A DNA stretch of 64,000 bases from Proteocatella sphenisci DSM 23131 (GTDB lineage: Bacteria > Bacillota > Clostridia > Peptostreptococcales > Filifactoraceae), in contig NZ_AUID01000013.1 of NCBI RefSeq assembly GCF_000423525.1, positions 16,483 through 80,482 on the forward strand, given 5' to 3'. The notes under the pieces were generated by a model. That model was not told where the DNA came from. It made no database searches and saw only the letters and a program-made list of their open reading frames with translations. Positions 8,583-17,142 of the stretch are shown here, piece after piece. Each line of letters begins with the position of its first letter. Within the stretch, counting starts at the first letter, position 1. A program made the position numbers and the translations under genes.

Positions 8583-8909
8583 CTACTGCACCTCCTCTTT
8601 TTTTAATTTTAAATAACTTCCGTATTCTTGAATAAGATTTTCTATTCCAAGCTCAAAAGTATCTAATAGTGCATTTATTGAATCGTTATCATTTTTATTT
8701 TCCAGGCTGAACTCGAGATATCCATCAGATATTTCGTATTCAACGTCTTGTTGTAGCACTTCTACCAGTCCTATAAGTATGGTTTGGGCTAATACCGATA
8801 CTGCCGCACAGACAATATCTTCTCCATGTTTTGCATAGTTTGCATGTCCAGATACTATAATCTTTTCTGTCTTGTGCATACTGTTTTTATAAATGCTTAT
8901 GTCAATCAT
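8583..8909 (-). CDS. prp: Ribosomal-processing cysteine protease Prp
   Basis: A 108-aa cysteine protease of the YsxB/Prp family that removes the N-terminal extension of ribosomal protein L27. The catalytic pair is visible as His22 (in [11 protein letters not shown]) and Cys34 (in IVCAAVSVL). The gene sits between rplU and rpmA, 1 bp before rpmA and 3 bp after rplU, the conserved Firmicute arrangement. The substrate is inferred from family knowledge and from the intact cleavage site in the neighbouring L27. Confidence 0.94.
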   Translation of the reverse strand: MIDISIYKNSMHKTEKIIVSGHANYAKHGEDIVCAAVSVLAQTILIGLVEVLQQDVEYEISDGYLEFSLENKNDNDSINALLDTFELGIENLIQEYGSYLKLKKEEVQ

Positions 8910-8912
8910 ATC

Positions 8913-9212
8913 TTATGCATTTATAGCTTCAATAGTTATTTTTGTGTATGGCTGTCTGTGTCCTTGTTTTCTTCTATAGTCTTTTTTAGCTTTATATTTG
9001 AAAACTATGATCTTCTTAGCCTTTCCGTGAGAAACAACTTTTGCAGTTACAGATCCAGCATTGTCGCCAGTAACAAGATTTCCATCTTTTGATATCGCTA
9101 CAGTTTTGATTGTTATTTCTTCACCTTCGTTTGCAGTAAGTTTTTCTACATATAGAGTATCCCCTACTTTAGCCATATACTGCTTTCCACCAGTTTCGAT
9201 TATTGCGTACAT
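8913..9212 (-). CDS. rplU: 50S ribosomal protein L21
   Basis: Ribosomal protein L21 (99 aa), starting [18 protein letters not shown] and ending in a basic [13 protein letters not shown] stretch. An upstream in-frame ATG at 9227 would add five residues, but AGGAGGTG lies 5 bp before the ATG at 9212, so the shorter form is chosen. It is first in the rplU-prp-rpmA operon and has a leader RNA and a consensus promoter. Confidence 0.97.
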   Translation of the reverse strand: MYAIIETGGKQYMAKVGDTLYVEKLTANEGEEITIKTVAISKDGNLVTGDNAGSVTAKVVSHGKAKKIIVFKYKAKKDYRRKQGHRQPYTKITIEAINA

Positions 9213-9227
9213 ATTACACCTCCTCAT

Positions 9228-9292
9228 AATTAAGTCTCGCCGTCATAGGCACCTCTTCGGATTTAATACCTTTTTCGTGCGGAATGTCTACA
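9228..9292 (-). ncRNA. Probable L21 leader RNA (autoregulatory 5' UTR)
   Basis: The untranslated leader between the promoter and rplU contains CCGCACGAAAAAGG, then CCGAAGAGGTGCCTATG and GGCGAGAC. These resemble the conserved blocks of the Firmicute L21 leader, where the ribosomal protein is thought to bind its own mRNA. Identification is by motif memory; a covariance search would settle it. Confidence 0.65.
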
Positions 9293-9296
9293 AAGT

Positions 9297-9325
9297 ATTT
9301 TATCAAGTTTTAAGATGTTTGTCAA
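9297..9325 (-). promoter_or_regulatory. Consensus promoter of rplU-prp-rpmA
   Basis: The minus strand has TTGACA (9325-9320), a 17-bp spacer and TAAAAT (9302-9297), close to the ideal sigma-A promoter, as expected for ribosomal protein genes. Confidence 0.9.
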
Positions 9326-9412
9326 TGAATATTTTCATATAGACATATCTTATGTTTATGTTCTATAATTTATATTAATTGCAGGCAAATTTAAAATACC
9401 ATGGAGGTCATT

Positions 9413-10285
9413 ATGATAAATTATGAAGGTGCGGTTTTTAGACCGCCAAGTGAAGCAAGAAGTCTGATTATACAGGCAACTATAGGTTGTTCTCATAACA
9501 AATGCAGTTTTTGTTCTATGTACAAAGAAAAACAGTTCAGAGCACGAGATTTCTCAGAAATAGAAAAAGATCTTAAAATCGCAAGAACCATGTATTCACA
9601 TATAAAAAGAATATTCCTTGCTGATGGCGATGCCCTTATACTGAGCACCGAGAAGCTTACAAGGATACTCTTAGCAATCCAGACCATTTTCCCTGAATGC
9701 GAAAGAGTTGGGATATATGCTACATCTAAGAGTGTGAACATAAAGACAAATCAAGAACTTGACAAGTTAAAGTCGCTCGGACTTGGTATCATATATCTGG
9801 GGCTGGAATCTGGAAACGATGAAATACTTTGCAGGATAAACAAAGGTGAAAGCGCTTCAGATATTGTCAAAGCTGGCAAAAAAGCAAAAAAATCCAATAT
9901 CCTTGTATCAGTAACTGCAATATCTGGTCTTGGCGGTCAGGAACTCAAAGCAGAGCACGCACTCGACACTGCAAAAGCACTTAGCCTGATGAACCCAGAT
10001 TATATAGGCTTTCTTTCTCTTATGGTTGAGCCTGACACTGACATGTGGGACGAACTTTCAAGCGGGAGTTTCAAACTTCTTACTCCAAAAGAAATTATAG
10101 AAGAAATGATAATCTTTTTAAAGAATATCGATAGCCCTGGCACAGTTTTCAGGAGTAATCATGCTTCAAATTATTTCTCACTTTATGGAAATCTTAATGA
10201 AGATGTGCCCTCCATGCTTGAAGAACTTAATGAAGTAATGAAGGATCAGGATCTTTTAAAACAGGAGTTTATGAGAAGGCTTTAA
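9413..10285 (+). CDS. Radical SAM superfamily protein
   Basis: A 290-aa protein with a radical SAM core. The cluster motif reads GCSHNKCSFCSMYK (Cys26, Cys31, Cys34), so the first spacing is CX4C rather than the common CX3C. This variant recurs in a subgroup of B12-independent, Elp3/MiaB-like proteins of unknown function. GLESGNDEILCRINKG further on is typical of the superfamily barrel. The ATG at 9401 overlaps the GGAGG site, so the start at 9413 is preferred. It is a single-gene unit closed by a strong terminator. The substrate is unknown. Confidence 0.85.
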   Translation: MINYEGAVFRPPSEARSLIIQATIGCSHNKCSFCSMYKEKQFRARDFSEIEKDLKIARTMYSHIKRIFLADGDALILSTEKLTRILLAIQTIFPECERVGIYATSKSVNIKTNQELDKLKSLGLGIIYLGLESGNDEILCRINKGESASDIVKAGKKAKKSNILVSVTAISGLGGQELKAEHALDTAKALSLMNPDYIGFLSLMVEPDTDMWDELSSGSFKLLTPKEIIEEMIIFLKNIDSPGTVFRSNHASNYFSLYGNLNEDVPSMLEELNEVMKDQDLLKQEFMRRL

Positions 10286-10297
10286 TTAAAAATCAAG

Positions 10298-10347
10298 AAA
10301 AACAGGTAGAAGTATCCAAGTTATTGTCGGATACTTCTACCTGTTTT
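10298..10347. terminator. Bidirectional terminator
   Basis: A 20-bp perfect stem (AAAAACAGGTAGAAGTATCC and its complement) with an 11-nt loop lies between the convergent radical SAM and rhodanese genes. T-runs on both strands let it serve both. Confidence 0.93.
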
Positions 10348-10362
10348 TAGCTGTTTTAGTTA

Positions 10363-11340
10363 CTATTTTTCCATAGGCATGCTATCATCTGCCGACCATT
10401 CGTAGATTGAAGCCTCATAGTTTCTTACTTTCTCAAAGCCAACTGCTCTGAGGACCGTGGACATATATCCAGATCTTATACCCATAGTTCAGTAAACAAC
10501 AAAGTCATCTTCTGGCGTAACACCAAGATCACCCATAATTTGAATTATTTCTTCTGGAGATTTTGGAGTTGCATCTTCATTTAGAATAGATGACCACAAC
10601 AAGTGCTTTGATCCTGTTATATGACCACCTCTGGCTTCTCCTGACTTCTGACTGCCTTTATATTCACCCTCACTTCTTGCATCTATTATTACTGTTTTAT
10701 ACAGATTTTCATATACGTAATCTTTTGACGCTGAGTAGCTCTCATCAAAGTCCTTAAGTTCAAGGCCCTCAGATGGGATTGGTTCTGGAGAAACCTCATT
10801 TGTCACTTCATATCCAAGTTCTTTCCATTTTGGAAATCCCCCATAAAGTAATTTTACGTTTTCAAGTCCAGCCATTCTCATTTGCCAAACATTTCTTCCA
10901 TCAGGACCTGGTCCAGGAAGAACATCTGAATAAAATACTACTGTTTTGTCATTAGTAACTCCATAAGACTCAAGTTTAGCTTTTAGCTGGTCTTTGTCAA
11001 GAGTTGTTCCCCAAAGCGGGTCTCCTGGTTTACCTTCCACATTTGAAAAAGAATGAAAACCAACTCCATAGGCTCCAGGAATATGACCTTTTGCATAAAC
11101 GTCAGGTTTGTTTCCATCAAATATTATTACATTTGAGTCCCCCATTATTTCATTGAGTTCTTGAGGACTTATAAATAAGTCTCCATTTTCATAAATCGAA
11201 AGATCTGCCGCGAGTTCTGTAACTTTGCCTTCTGAACCTTGCCCACTGGATTCATCCGTGCCGCTGCATCCACTAAATATAAGCATAGATGCAAGTAAAA
11301 GTGACATTGCAATACTAATTTTTCTTTTAACCAATTTCAT
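10363..11340 (-). CDS. Exported rhodanese lipoprotein with selenocysteine at the catalytic position (in-frame TGA)
   Basis: A thiosulfate sulfurtransferase-type protein of 325 aa if TGA at 10489-10491 is read as selenocysteine 284. Downstream of the TGA the frame continues for 41 codons as TMGIRSGYMSTVLRAVGFEK and ends MPMEK before TAG. The TGA falls exactly in the rhodanese active loop (VVYUTMGIRSG, matching CxxGxR). The N-terminus MKLVKRKISIAMSLLLASML...SGC is a lipoprotein signal, so it acts outside the membrane. The first rhodanese domain lacks the catalytic cysteine; the second carries Sec. A start at 11379 is possible, but GGTGGAGAG favours 11340, overlapping the upstream gene by 14 bp. 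A nonsense mutation is the alternative. Confidence 0.85.
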
Positions 11341-12049
11341 TCTCTCCACCTTTATTTTTTTTCTTTGTATTTTTTTCATCCCAGACTTTTTTAATTAAAA
11401 ACACTAGTATACTCATCGAAAACATCATCAAAAGCCCAAATACGAATTTCTTCATACCTCCGGTAAGCATACCTCCAATATAAGAATATATTATAGTAGC
11501 CGGGAGTTGACCTAAACCTGTAGCCCAAAAGAAAGACCAGAAGCTCATAGATGTAAGTCCTGCTGCATAACTCACTATATCAAAGGACATAAAAGGCAGA
11601 AGCCTTGCGATAAGTATTGCGTAATTACCGTACTTCTCAAAAAAATTATCTATTCCCTCCAGAGCAAACTTGCTTGAAAGCTTTTCCACCGCACTTCTTC
11701 CATAAAACTTTGCAATAAAGAAACACAATGCCGCTCCAGCCATTGCACTTGACCACGAGAGTATCGCGCCTTTTACCCACCCGAAGAGTCCAGCATTAGC
11801 AAATGTTATTAAAAATGCCGGCAACGGTGCCGCAATTGATTGAAATATCATTAGAAAAAATGATATTACAGGGGCCCAGATTCCAAATGACAGTATGTAT
11901 CCTTTTACCAGCCCTACATCTAAATTACTCATAATAAAAATAACCTGTTTAATGTTTTTTTGAACAGATTCAGAAAGCACATATACAAGTACTAATACGG
12001 CAACAAGACCTGTTTTAAGCATAATTGATCTTTTTTTATCAACATTCAT
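11327..12049 (-). CDS. TVP38/TMEM64 (SNARE-associated/DedA-like) membrane protein
   Basis: A 240-aa polytopic membrane protein of the VTT/SNARE_assoc family. It has about six hydrophobic segments and the family region FWATGLGQLPATIIYSYIGG near residues 170-190. Family members have been linked to membrane homeostasis and, in several bacteria, to selenite or metal handling; no substrate can be read here. It lies between two membrane or exported genes of the rhodanese cassette and overlaps the start of the Sec-rhodanese. Co-transcription suggests a joint role in extracytoplasmic sulfur or selenium chemistry, which is an inference. Confidence 0.85.
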   Translation of the reverse strand: MNVDKKRSIMLKTGLVAVLVLVYVLSESVQKNIKQVIFIMSNLDVGLVKGYILSFGIWAPVISFFLMIFQSIAAPLPAFLITFANAGLFGWVKGAILSWSSAMAGAALCFFIAKFYGRSAVEKLSSKFALEGIDNFFEKYGNYAILIARLLPFMSFDIVSYAAGLTSMSFWSFFWATGLGQLPATIIYSYIGGMLTGGMKKFVFGLLMMFSMSILVFLIKKVWDEKNTKKKNKGGENEIG

Positions 12050-12072
12050 TATAAACTCCTTAAAAATAACTA

Positions 12073-12513
12073 CTATTTATATTTATTCTCAATTACAACT
12101 AAATATATTATTAGGAAAATCTCAAAAATAAATATCGCAATTGAAGCAAATGTTATATATCCCGATGTGTTTAAACTCATAAAAAACCTGTTCTTTAAGC
12201 TCAGAACAGCAATACTGACTGCCAAGATGGCCGCAACATTGTGAGTCCAAAGAATTTTTCCTTGTTTTACTATTTGCTTTTTTTTGCCAGAGACAATCTG
12301 GATAAAAATAGCAAATAGTATAATTGCTATTAATCCAAATGTTAGTATTTTAATGTTTTCTGGAGTAAAATATTTTTCGTTCCATTGTATTTTTCTTGCA
12401 AGGACATGATGATTTACTCCAGCTTTTTGTCCAGACATTGTCTCAAGTATAAATAGCAAAGCCACAACTGATACTTCAATAAAAATTACTGCTACATTTA
12501 TTATTTTGTTCAT
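12073..12513 (-). CDS. Four-helix membrane protein of the rhodanese cassette
   Basis: A 146-aa protein not recognised as any named family. It has four hydrophobic segments, near residues 5-25, 55-75, 92-108 and 118-140. A soluble loop of about 30 residues after the first helix contains GQKAGVNHHVLARKIQW. The ATG at 12513 overlaps the TAA of the upstream rhodanese gene by one base, which indicates translational coupling. The longer reading from 12570 lies inside that gene and is rejected. The histidines after helix one could bind a metal or heme, but nothing proves this. Confidence 0.75.
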   Translation of the reverse strand: MNKIINVAVIFIEVSVVALLFILETMSGQKAGVNHHVLARKIQWNEKYFTPENIKILTFGLIAIILFAIFIQIVSGKKKQIVKQGKILWTHNVAAILAVSIAVLSLKNRFFMSLNTSGYITFASIAIFIFEIFLIIYLVVIENKYK

Positions 12514-13871
12514 TACTTTACAGGTTCTCCTGTTTCTGAAGCAAGATCTGCATTTGACCATCCAATCCATCCGTCACTGTATAACGATACATCATTTAGA
12601 CCTGCTACATTTGCATAGTAAAGGACTTCTGCCGCTCTCCATCCGCTTCCACACATAAACGAAAGATGATTTTGAGTGTTGATTCCTTCACCTTGCCACA
12701 TTGCAATTATTTCATCTGCATTTCGCATAGTGTCATCTATATTTCTAAAATAATCAAGCGAGTTCGAATCGCTCTTTCCTGCATATCCAAAAACCGCTCC
12801 TGGAATACGTCCCATTTTATCATGATAGCTGTATCCTGAAGTTTTTCCGATATATTCATCCCATGTTCTGTTATCAACAAGTGTAAAAGTTTCCGATGGA
12901 AGCATTTGTTGAAGCTCGTCTATAGTATCAATTATATCCGGATTACCAGGAAAATCTCCTCCAAAATCAGTTATCGATACCGGTTTGTTGGAGGTCGTTT
13001 CAAGTTCATATCCTGCCGAAGTCCATGCTGCGGCTCCTCCATTAAGGACACGTACATCCTCAACACCTGCATATCTGAGCACAAGTGCTACTCTGTAGGC
13101 TGCCATTTGCGCTCCACCGCTCACTACTACTGTATCATTCTTGCTTATTCCATTTTCAAGCATTACATTTAAGAGAGTTTCATCCTCTGCAAGCATCCAC
13201 GATGGAGGCGGTTCAATTGAATCTGTATTTATATGAATCGCACCGGGAATATGGCCGTTTGCATACGATTCCTTTTCTTCTCCCCAACTCGCTTCTATCA
13301 TCTTGACAGTTTTGCCCTCTGTGAATGTTTCTGGAGTATCCCCATCAATCAGATCTTTTACAATACTCGCAGGAACAAGCAGCTCATATCCTGGGAACTG
13401 AACCATTGGCTTGTTTTCATCAGCTGCCCACTCTTTTACATCATATGTGTATATATTTTCATATCCTTTGGCTGAAAGATAATCTGCAACAGCCAGTGAA
13501 TCCGCTGAGTTAGCGTCATATAGAACTACATTTTTATCAGGAAGTATCCCTTTAGTTTCAAGAGCTTCCTGAAGCATCTCTTCTTTTCCTTCTTTCTCAA
13601 CAAGAAGCCAATTCGCAGAAAAATCCACTGCGCCTTCTATATGTCCGCCTCTTGAAACTCCGTCAAGTGCCCAGCCATTGAAGGCATTATTGTCTCTGGC
13701 ATCTACTATAACCCAGTTTTCATCATCCAAATTTCCATTCAGCTCCTCTGTTGATACGGTTTTGTATAAAGTTTTTTCAGGTTCAGCATCAGGAGCATTA
13801 CTGCTGCAACCCGTAACAGCGAGCATTGAAGCTACTGAAATCGCAATTATTTTTAAAAATGTTCTTTTCAT
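12513..13871 (-). CDS. Exported lipoprotein with three rhodanese domains
   Basis: A 452-aa lipoprotein with signal MKRTFLKIIAISVASMLAVTGC and lipidated Cys22. Three rhodanese-like domains follow, roughly residues 38-165, 168-300 and 310-445. In the first two the catalytic position is lost (LYDANSAD and VSGGAQM). The third keeps MCGSGWRAAE with Cys407, matching CxxGxR. It likely transfers sulfane sulfur outside the cell. It is the first gene of a four-gene unit with two membrane proteins and a second rhodanese carrying Sec. The physiological donor and acceptor are unknown. Confidence 0.9.
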   Translation of the reverse strand: MKRTFLKIIAISVASMLAVTGCSSNAPDAEPEKTLYKTVSTEELNGNLDDENWVIVDARDNNAFNGWALDGVSRGGHIEGAVDFSANWLLVEKEGKEEMLQEALETKGILPDKNVVLYDANSADSLAVADYLSAKGYENIYTYDVKEWAADENKPMVQFPGYELLVPASIVKDLIDGDTPETFTEGKTVKMIEASWGEEKESYANGHIPGAIHINTDSIEPPPSWMLAEDETLLNVMLENGISKNDTVVVSGGAQMAAYRVALVLRYAGVEDVRVLNGGAAAWTSAGYELETTSNKPVSITDFGGDFPGNPDIIDTIDELQQMLPSETFTLVDNRTWDEYIGKTSGYSYHDKMGRIPGAVFGYAGKSDSNSLDYFRNIDDTMRNADEIIAMWQGEGINTQNHLSFMCGSGWRAAEVLYYANVAGLNDVSLYSDGWIGWSNADLASETGEPVK

Positions 13872-13896
13872 AGTGTTTTCCTTTCCAAATAAATAA

Positions 13897-13919
13897 AGCC
13901 AGCCCTATAAGGACTGACT
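13897..13919 (-). terminator. Hairpin in the leader of the rhodanese cassette
   Basis: The minus strand has AGTCAGTCC-TTATA-GGGCTGGCT, a 9-bp stem with two G-U pairs, followed by TTTATTTATTT, 26 bp upstream of the start codon. TATATAAT just upstream could be a -10 element, but no convincing -35 was found. It could be an attenuator or an mRNA-stabilising stem. Confidence 0.45.
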
Positions 13920-14030
13920 TATTATATATCAGAAAATACCAACAGTCTATGTTCAAGCACTCTTTTCTTATGGATAATACTTATAGCATTTATTAATAAT
14001 TGTTATATCATTATGTTCATTTAGAATGAA

Positions 14031-15275
14031 CTATAATGCTTTCGCATTATCCGTTTCAAGTTTAAGGACTCTGGCAAGTAATTTTGATGTGCTTGCCTGA
14101 AGTGTAAGTGTTATCAATATAGTTGCAAATGTAACCGAAGATATTATATCTGCATGTTTTATTCCCATGGTCATTATCATACCAGAAAGAGCTGCTGGAA
14201 TTACCCCAGTTTCTCTTACCCACATCATATATACAATTTCCTGCCATTTCCACTGGGCTTTTCTATCAACAATAACGCTTAGTATAACCGAAATTGGACG
14301 TGCCACAAAAATTAGAACAGCAACTACTATTAGAGCAGGAGTAAGATTCTTGAAAAGATTCACAAATTCCAGCTGTGTTCCCAGTAAAACAAATATCATC
14401 ATCCTGAGGATTATAGTAAACACTTCTTTAAATCTCAAATGAGTTTGAAAGGAATTTTCTGGAATCCAAAAATCAAACATTTTTTTATTTCCACAAAACA
14501 TACCTACTATAAATACTGCCATAAATCCGCTGAATCCAAATTTTTCTGAAATAAGGTATGCTCCAGTTACTGCAACTATAATTATTTCTGAAGGAGATTC
14601 TCTCAGTATTCCAAACTTCTTTTCGTCTATAAATATATGACTCAGATACCCTATAGCCCCACCTACAATCACTCCGCCTATAATGGATTTTGCAACCTCA
14701 AAAATTCCTGCTGAGATTGAAAATTCTCCTCCCATTATTATACCTATGATTGAAAATGTTATAACAGCTCCTGCCGCATCATTAAATGCTGATTCAGAGA
14801 TTATTGTCTGTTTAAGCTTGTTGCTTATATTCATAGTCTTAAAAAGAGGTACCAGTACCGAAGGATCCGTAGAGGCTATTACAGATGCCATTAAAAGACC
14901 ATACTCCAGCGGTATTTTGAACGCTTTAGTAGCCACATAACCTACAATCACAGTGGAGATTATAACTCCCAAAGTGGCCAGTAGTGAAACAGATACCTTT
15001 ACTTTATTGAGAATCTTAAAATCAATTTCTCTTCCCCCATCATAGAGTATATATGCAGCTCCAAAAGAAAGAATCAACTGGTTCTCTACGGGATATTTAC
15101 CTATATTTATCCAATTTAAAAGGTTGGGTCCAAGAATTATCCCAGCCAGTATATAAAGTACTACATCTGGCATTTTTATAACTTCACTTATCTTACCAAA
15201 GATTAATCCTGCAAGTATGACAAGCCCTACCAGCTCCATCAGTTGATTTGCAGATTGAATTACAGCATTTTCCAT
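14031..15275 (-). CDS. Cation:proton antiporter (CPA1/NhaP-like)
   Basis: A 414-aa membrane protein with about twelve hydrophobic segments and no C-terminal TrkA-type domain. The family motif AAYILYDGGREIDF lies near residues 72-86. SEAFNDAAGAVITF near residue 165 contains the ion-binding Asn-Asp pair. It would exchange sodium or potassium for protons across the cytoplasmic membrane. It stands alone with its own promoter and a leader hairpin. The ion cannot be told from sequence. Confidence 0.88.
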   Translation of the reverse strand: MENAVIQSANQLMELVGLVILAGLIFGKISEVIKMPDVVLYILAGIILGPNLLNWINIGKYPVENQLILSFGAAYILYDGGREIDFKILNKVKVSVSLLATLGVIISTVIVGYVATKAFKIPLEYGLLMASVIASTDPSVLVPLFKTMNISNKLKQTIISESAFNDAAGAVITFSIIGIIMGGEFSISAGIFEVAKSIIGGVIVGGAIGYLSHIFIDEKKFGILRESPSEIIIVAVTGAYLISEKFGFSGFMAVFIVGMFCGNKKMFDFWIPENSFQTHLRFKEVFTIILRMMIFVLLGTQLEFVNLFKNLTPALIVVAVLIFVARPISVILSVIVDRKAQWKWQEIVYMMWVRETGVIPAALSGMIMTMGIKHADIISSVTFATILITLTLQASTSKLLARVLKLETDNAKAL

Positions 15276-15303
15276 TTTCGCTCCTTTAACTGCAAAAAAT
15301 AAC

Positions 15304-15343
15304 TACATGCACAAGCTTGTTTTTTTATAAGCTTATGCATGTA
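15304..15343 (-). promoter_or_regulatory. Leader hairpin upstream of the antiporter gene
   Basis: TACATGCAYAAGCTT arms, complementary apart from one mismatch, enclose an A/T-rich loop. On the minus strand they are followed by AGTTATTTTTTGC, 30 bp before the antiporter start. The shape is that of an attenuator or terminator, suggesting conditional read-through. No known riboswitch was recognised. Confidence 0.5.
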
Positions 15344-15402
15344 ATTGTTTTTGCAACTATTTATAATTTGTTTTATTTATAATTCCTGTCCGGGACTGAA
15401 TC

Positions 15403-15431
15403 ATTATACATCCATCAAACAGGTTTGTCTA
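15403..15431 (-). promoter_or_regulatory. Promoter of the antiporter gene
   Basis: TAGACA (15431-15426), a 17-bp spacer and TATAAT (15408-15403) on the minus strand. The predicted transcript starts about 120 nt before the ATG and contains the leader hairpin. Confidence 0.75.
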
Positions 15432-15468
15432 CACAAATTTTTTATTTTTTTATGCATTTATTTATACA

Positions 15469-15515
15469 AAAAAATCTGACAATGGGGCCCTTTTGGCATC
15501 AGTCAGATTTTTTTG
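15469..15515 (-). terminator. Terminator after the flippase-like gene
   Basis: An AAAAAAATCTGAC stem with complementary GTCAGATTTTTTT encloses a GC-rich inner region. It lies just downstream of the stop at 15523 and ends the mfd-foldase-flippase transcript. Confidence 0.85.
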
Positions 15516-15522
15516 CATAAAC

Positions 15523-17130
15523 TTATTTTAGAAGCTTCATTTTTTCGAGTTTTCCAATTATATTTTTACCCTTTGGTAGGTCCTGCAGATCTTCTCTTGT
15601 TATGGTCTTTGTAATGAAAAGAGTCACTACATATACAACACCACCAACAGCTACTGCCATAAGTGTAGCAATAGAATTACCAATTACTGGGACTATAACA
15701 ATATATACAAGCCTCGTAATTATTCCCATTATTCCAGCTGTAACAAGTGGTCTCATTAGAAAGTCTCTAGCACTGAATTTTAGTCCAAGATATTTCTTAA
15801 CAGAGAAATAATCCAGAACTGCTGCTACTATATATGCAACTACTGTACTTATTGCTGCACCCTTTACATTAAGTGACGGGATCGCAGTAAGCACATAAGT
15901 CATAATGAATTTTACACCCGCACCTATAAAAAGATTCAATACCGGAATGTGGGCCTTACCAATTCCTTGTAGAACTGATGTAAATGACTGTATAAGACTA
16001 AGGAACACCACCCCTATAGACATTATTGCAAGTATGCCTCCTACAGATGAAGGTTCGTTTGGATAAAGCAATCCTATAATAGGTGTTGCAAGTACAAATA
16101 GTCCTACTGCGCACGGAAGCCCTATAAGAAGACTGAGTCTTATAGCAAGATTTGTATTATCTCTTGTCCTTTTTAAATCATTTACTGCATATGCAGATGA
16201 AATAACTGGCACAAGACTTATTGCTATTGCTCCTGTAATAACTTGTGGAAGGTTTATAAGCGTTGCAGCTATCCCGGTAAGCTGAGCATACATGGTGTTT
16301 GCCTGAGCATGTGTAAATCCTCCAGAAACCAGTCTTCTCATTACAAGTGCCAGGTCTATGGTGTTCATCGTAGGCATTACCAAAGCTCCTATTATAATAG
16401 GCAGTGCAATGGTGATAAGTTCTGCTAATATATCCGCGGTTTTTTCACGTGGAAAAACAGGACTGTTTTCAAGTTCATTGTTTCTTGTTGTTTTGTTTTT
16501 GTAATAAATATATAGCATTACAGATAAACCACATACCGCTCCTGCCGTTGCACCAAAAGTAGCGCCAGCCGCCCCATATTCAAGTCCTTTTGGGACAAAT
16601 ATAAGGGCCAGCCCCACTCCAAAAACCACTCTGGCAAATTGCTCTGCTATCTGAGATATAGCCGAAGGATTCATATTATTTAATCCTTGGAAATACCCTC
16701 TAAATGCAGCCATGACAGGTACGAGCAGTATGGCAGGTACGAGCATTAAAAGAGCAAGATATGCCTTTGGGTTTTGAAGCATGACTGTAACAATATATCT
16801 TGCACTGAAAAGCATTACAGTAGATGTGATTACACCCATTCCAAGAAGAATCATAAATATTATTTTAAATACCCTGTAAGCTCCTCTGTTATCCCCAAGG
16901 GCTCTTCTTGCGGAAACCATTTTAGAAATAGCAACTGGGAATCCAGATGTAGCTATTGATATCAGAAGCACATAGATTGGATATGCTGTCTGATAATAAC
17001 CCAGTCCTTCCGAAGTTATTATCCATGTTATTGGAATCCTGAAAGCTGCCCCAAGTATCTTAACCACTACACCAGCCAAGCCTAATATAACAGCACCTTT
17101 TAGAAATGTACTTTTTTTCTCTTCACTCAT
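15523..17130 (-). CDS. Polysaccharide/lipid flippase-like membrane protein (MATE/MOP superfamily, YabM/SpoVB group)
   Basis: A 535-aa integral membrane protein with about fourteen hydrophobic segments, typical of MOP-superfamily exporters that flip lipid-linked cell-wall or polysaccharide precursors. It begins with the soluble end MSEEKKSTFLKGAVILGLAGVV. Its place downstream of glmU-prs-pth-mfd mirrors Bacillus subtilis, where yabM follows mfd. SpoVB and MurJ-like roles are alternatives that sequence alone does not separate. It follows the foldase gene by 12 bp in the same transcription unit. Confidence 0.85.
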   Translation of the reverse strand: MSEEKKSTFLKGAVILGLAGVVVKILGAAFRIPITWIITSEGLGYYQTAYPIYVLLISIATSGFPVAISKMVSARRALGDNRGAYRVFKIIFMILLGMGVITSTVMLFSARYIVTVMLQNPKAYLALLMLVPAILLVPVMAAFRGYFQGLNNMNPSAISQIAEQFARVVFGVGLALIFVPKGLEYGAAGATFGATAGAVCGLSVMLYIYYKNKTTRNNELENSPVFPREKTADILAELITIALPIIIGALVMPTMNTIDLALVMRRLVSGGFTHAQANTMYAQLTGIAATLINLPQVITGAIAISLVPVISSAYAVNDLKRTRDNTNLAIRLSLLIGLPCAVGLFVLATPIIGLLYPNEPSSVGGILAIMSIGVVFLSLIQSFTSVLQGIGKAHIPVLNLFIGAGVKFIMTYVLTAIPSLNVKGAAISTVVAYIVAAVLDYFSVKKYLGLKFSARDFLMRPLVTAGIMGIITRLVYIVIVPVIGNSIATLMAVAVGGVVYVVTLFITKTITREDLQDLPKGKNIIGKLEKMKLLK

Positions 17131-17142
17131 CTTAACCTCTCA

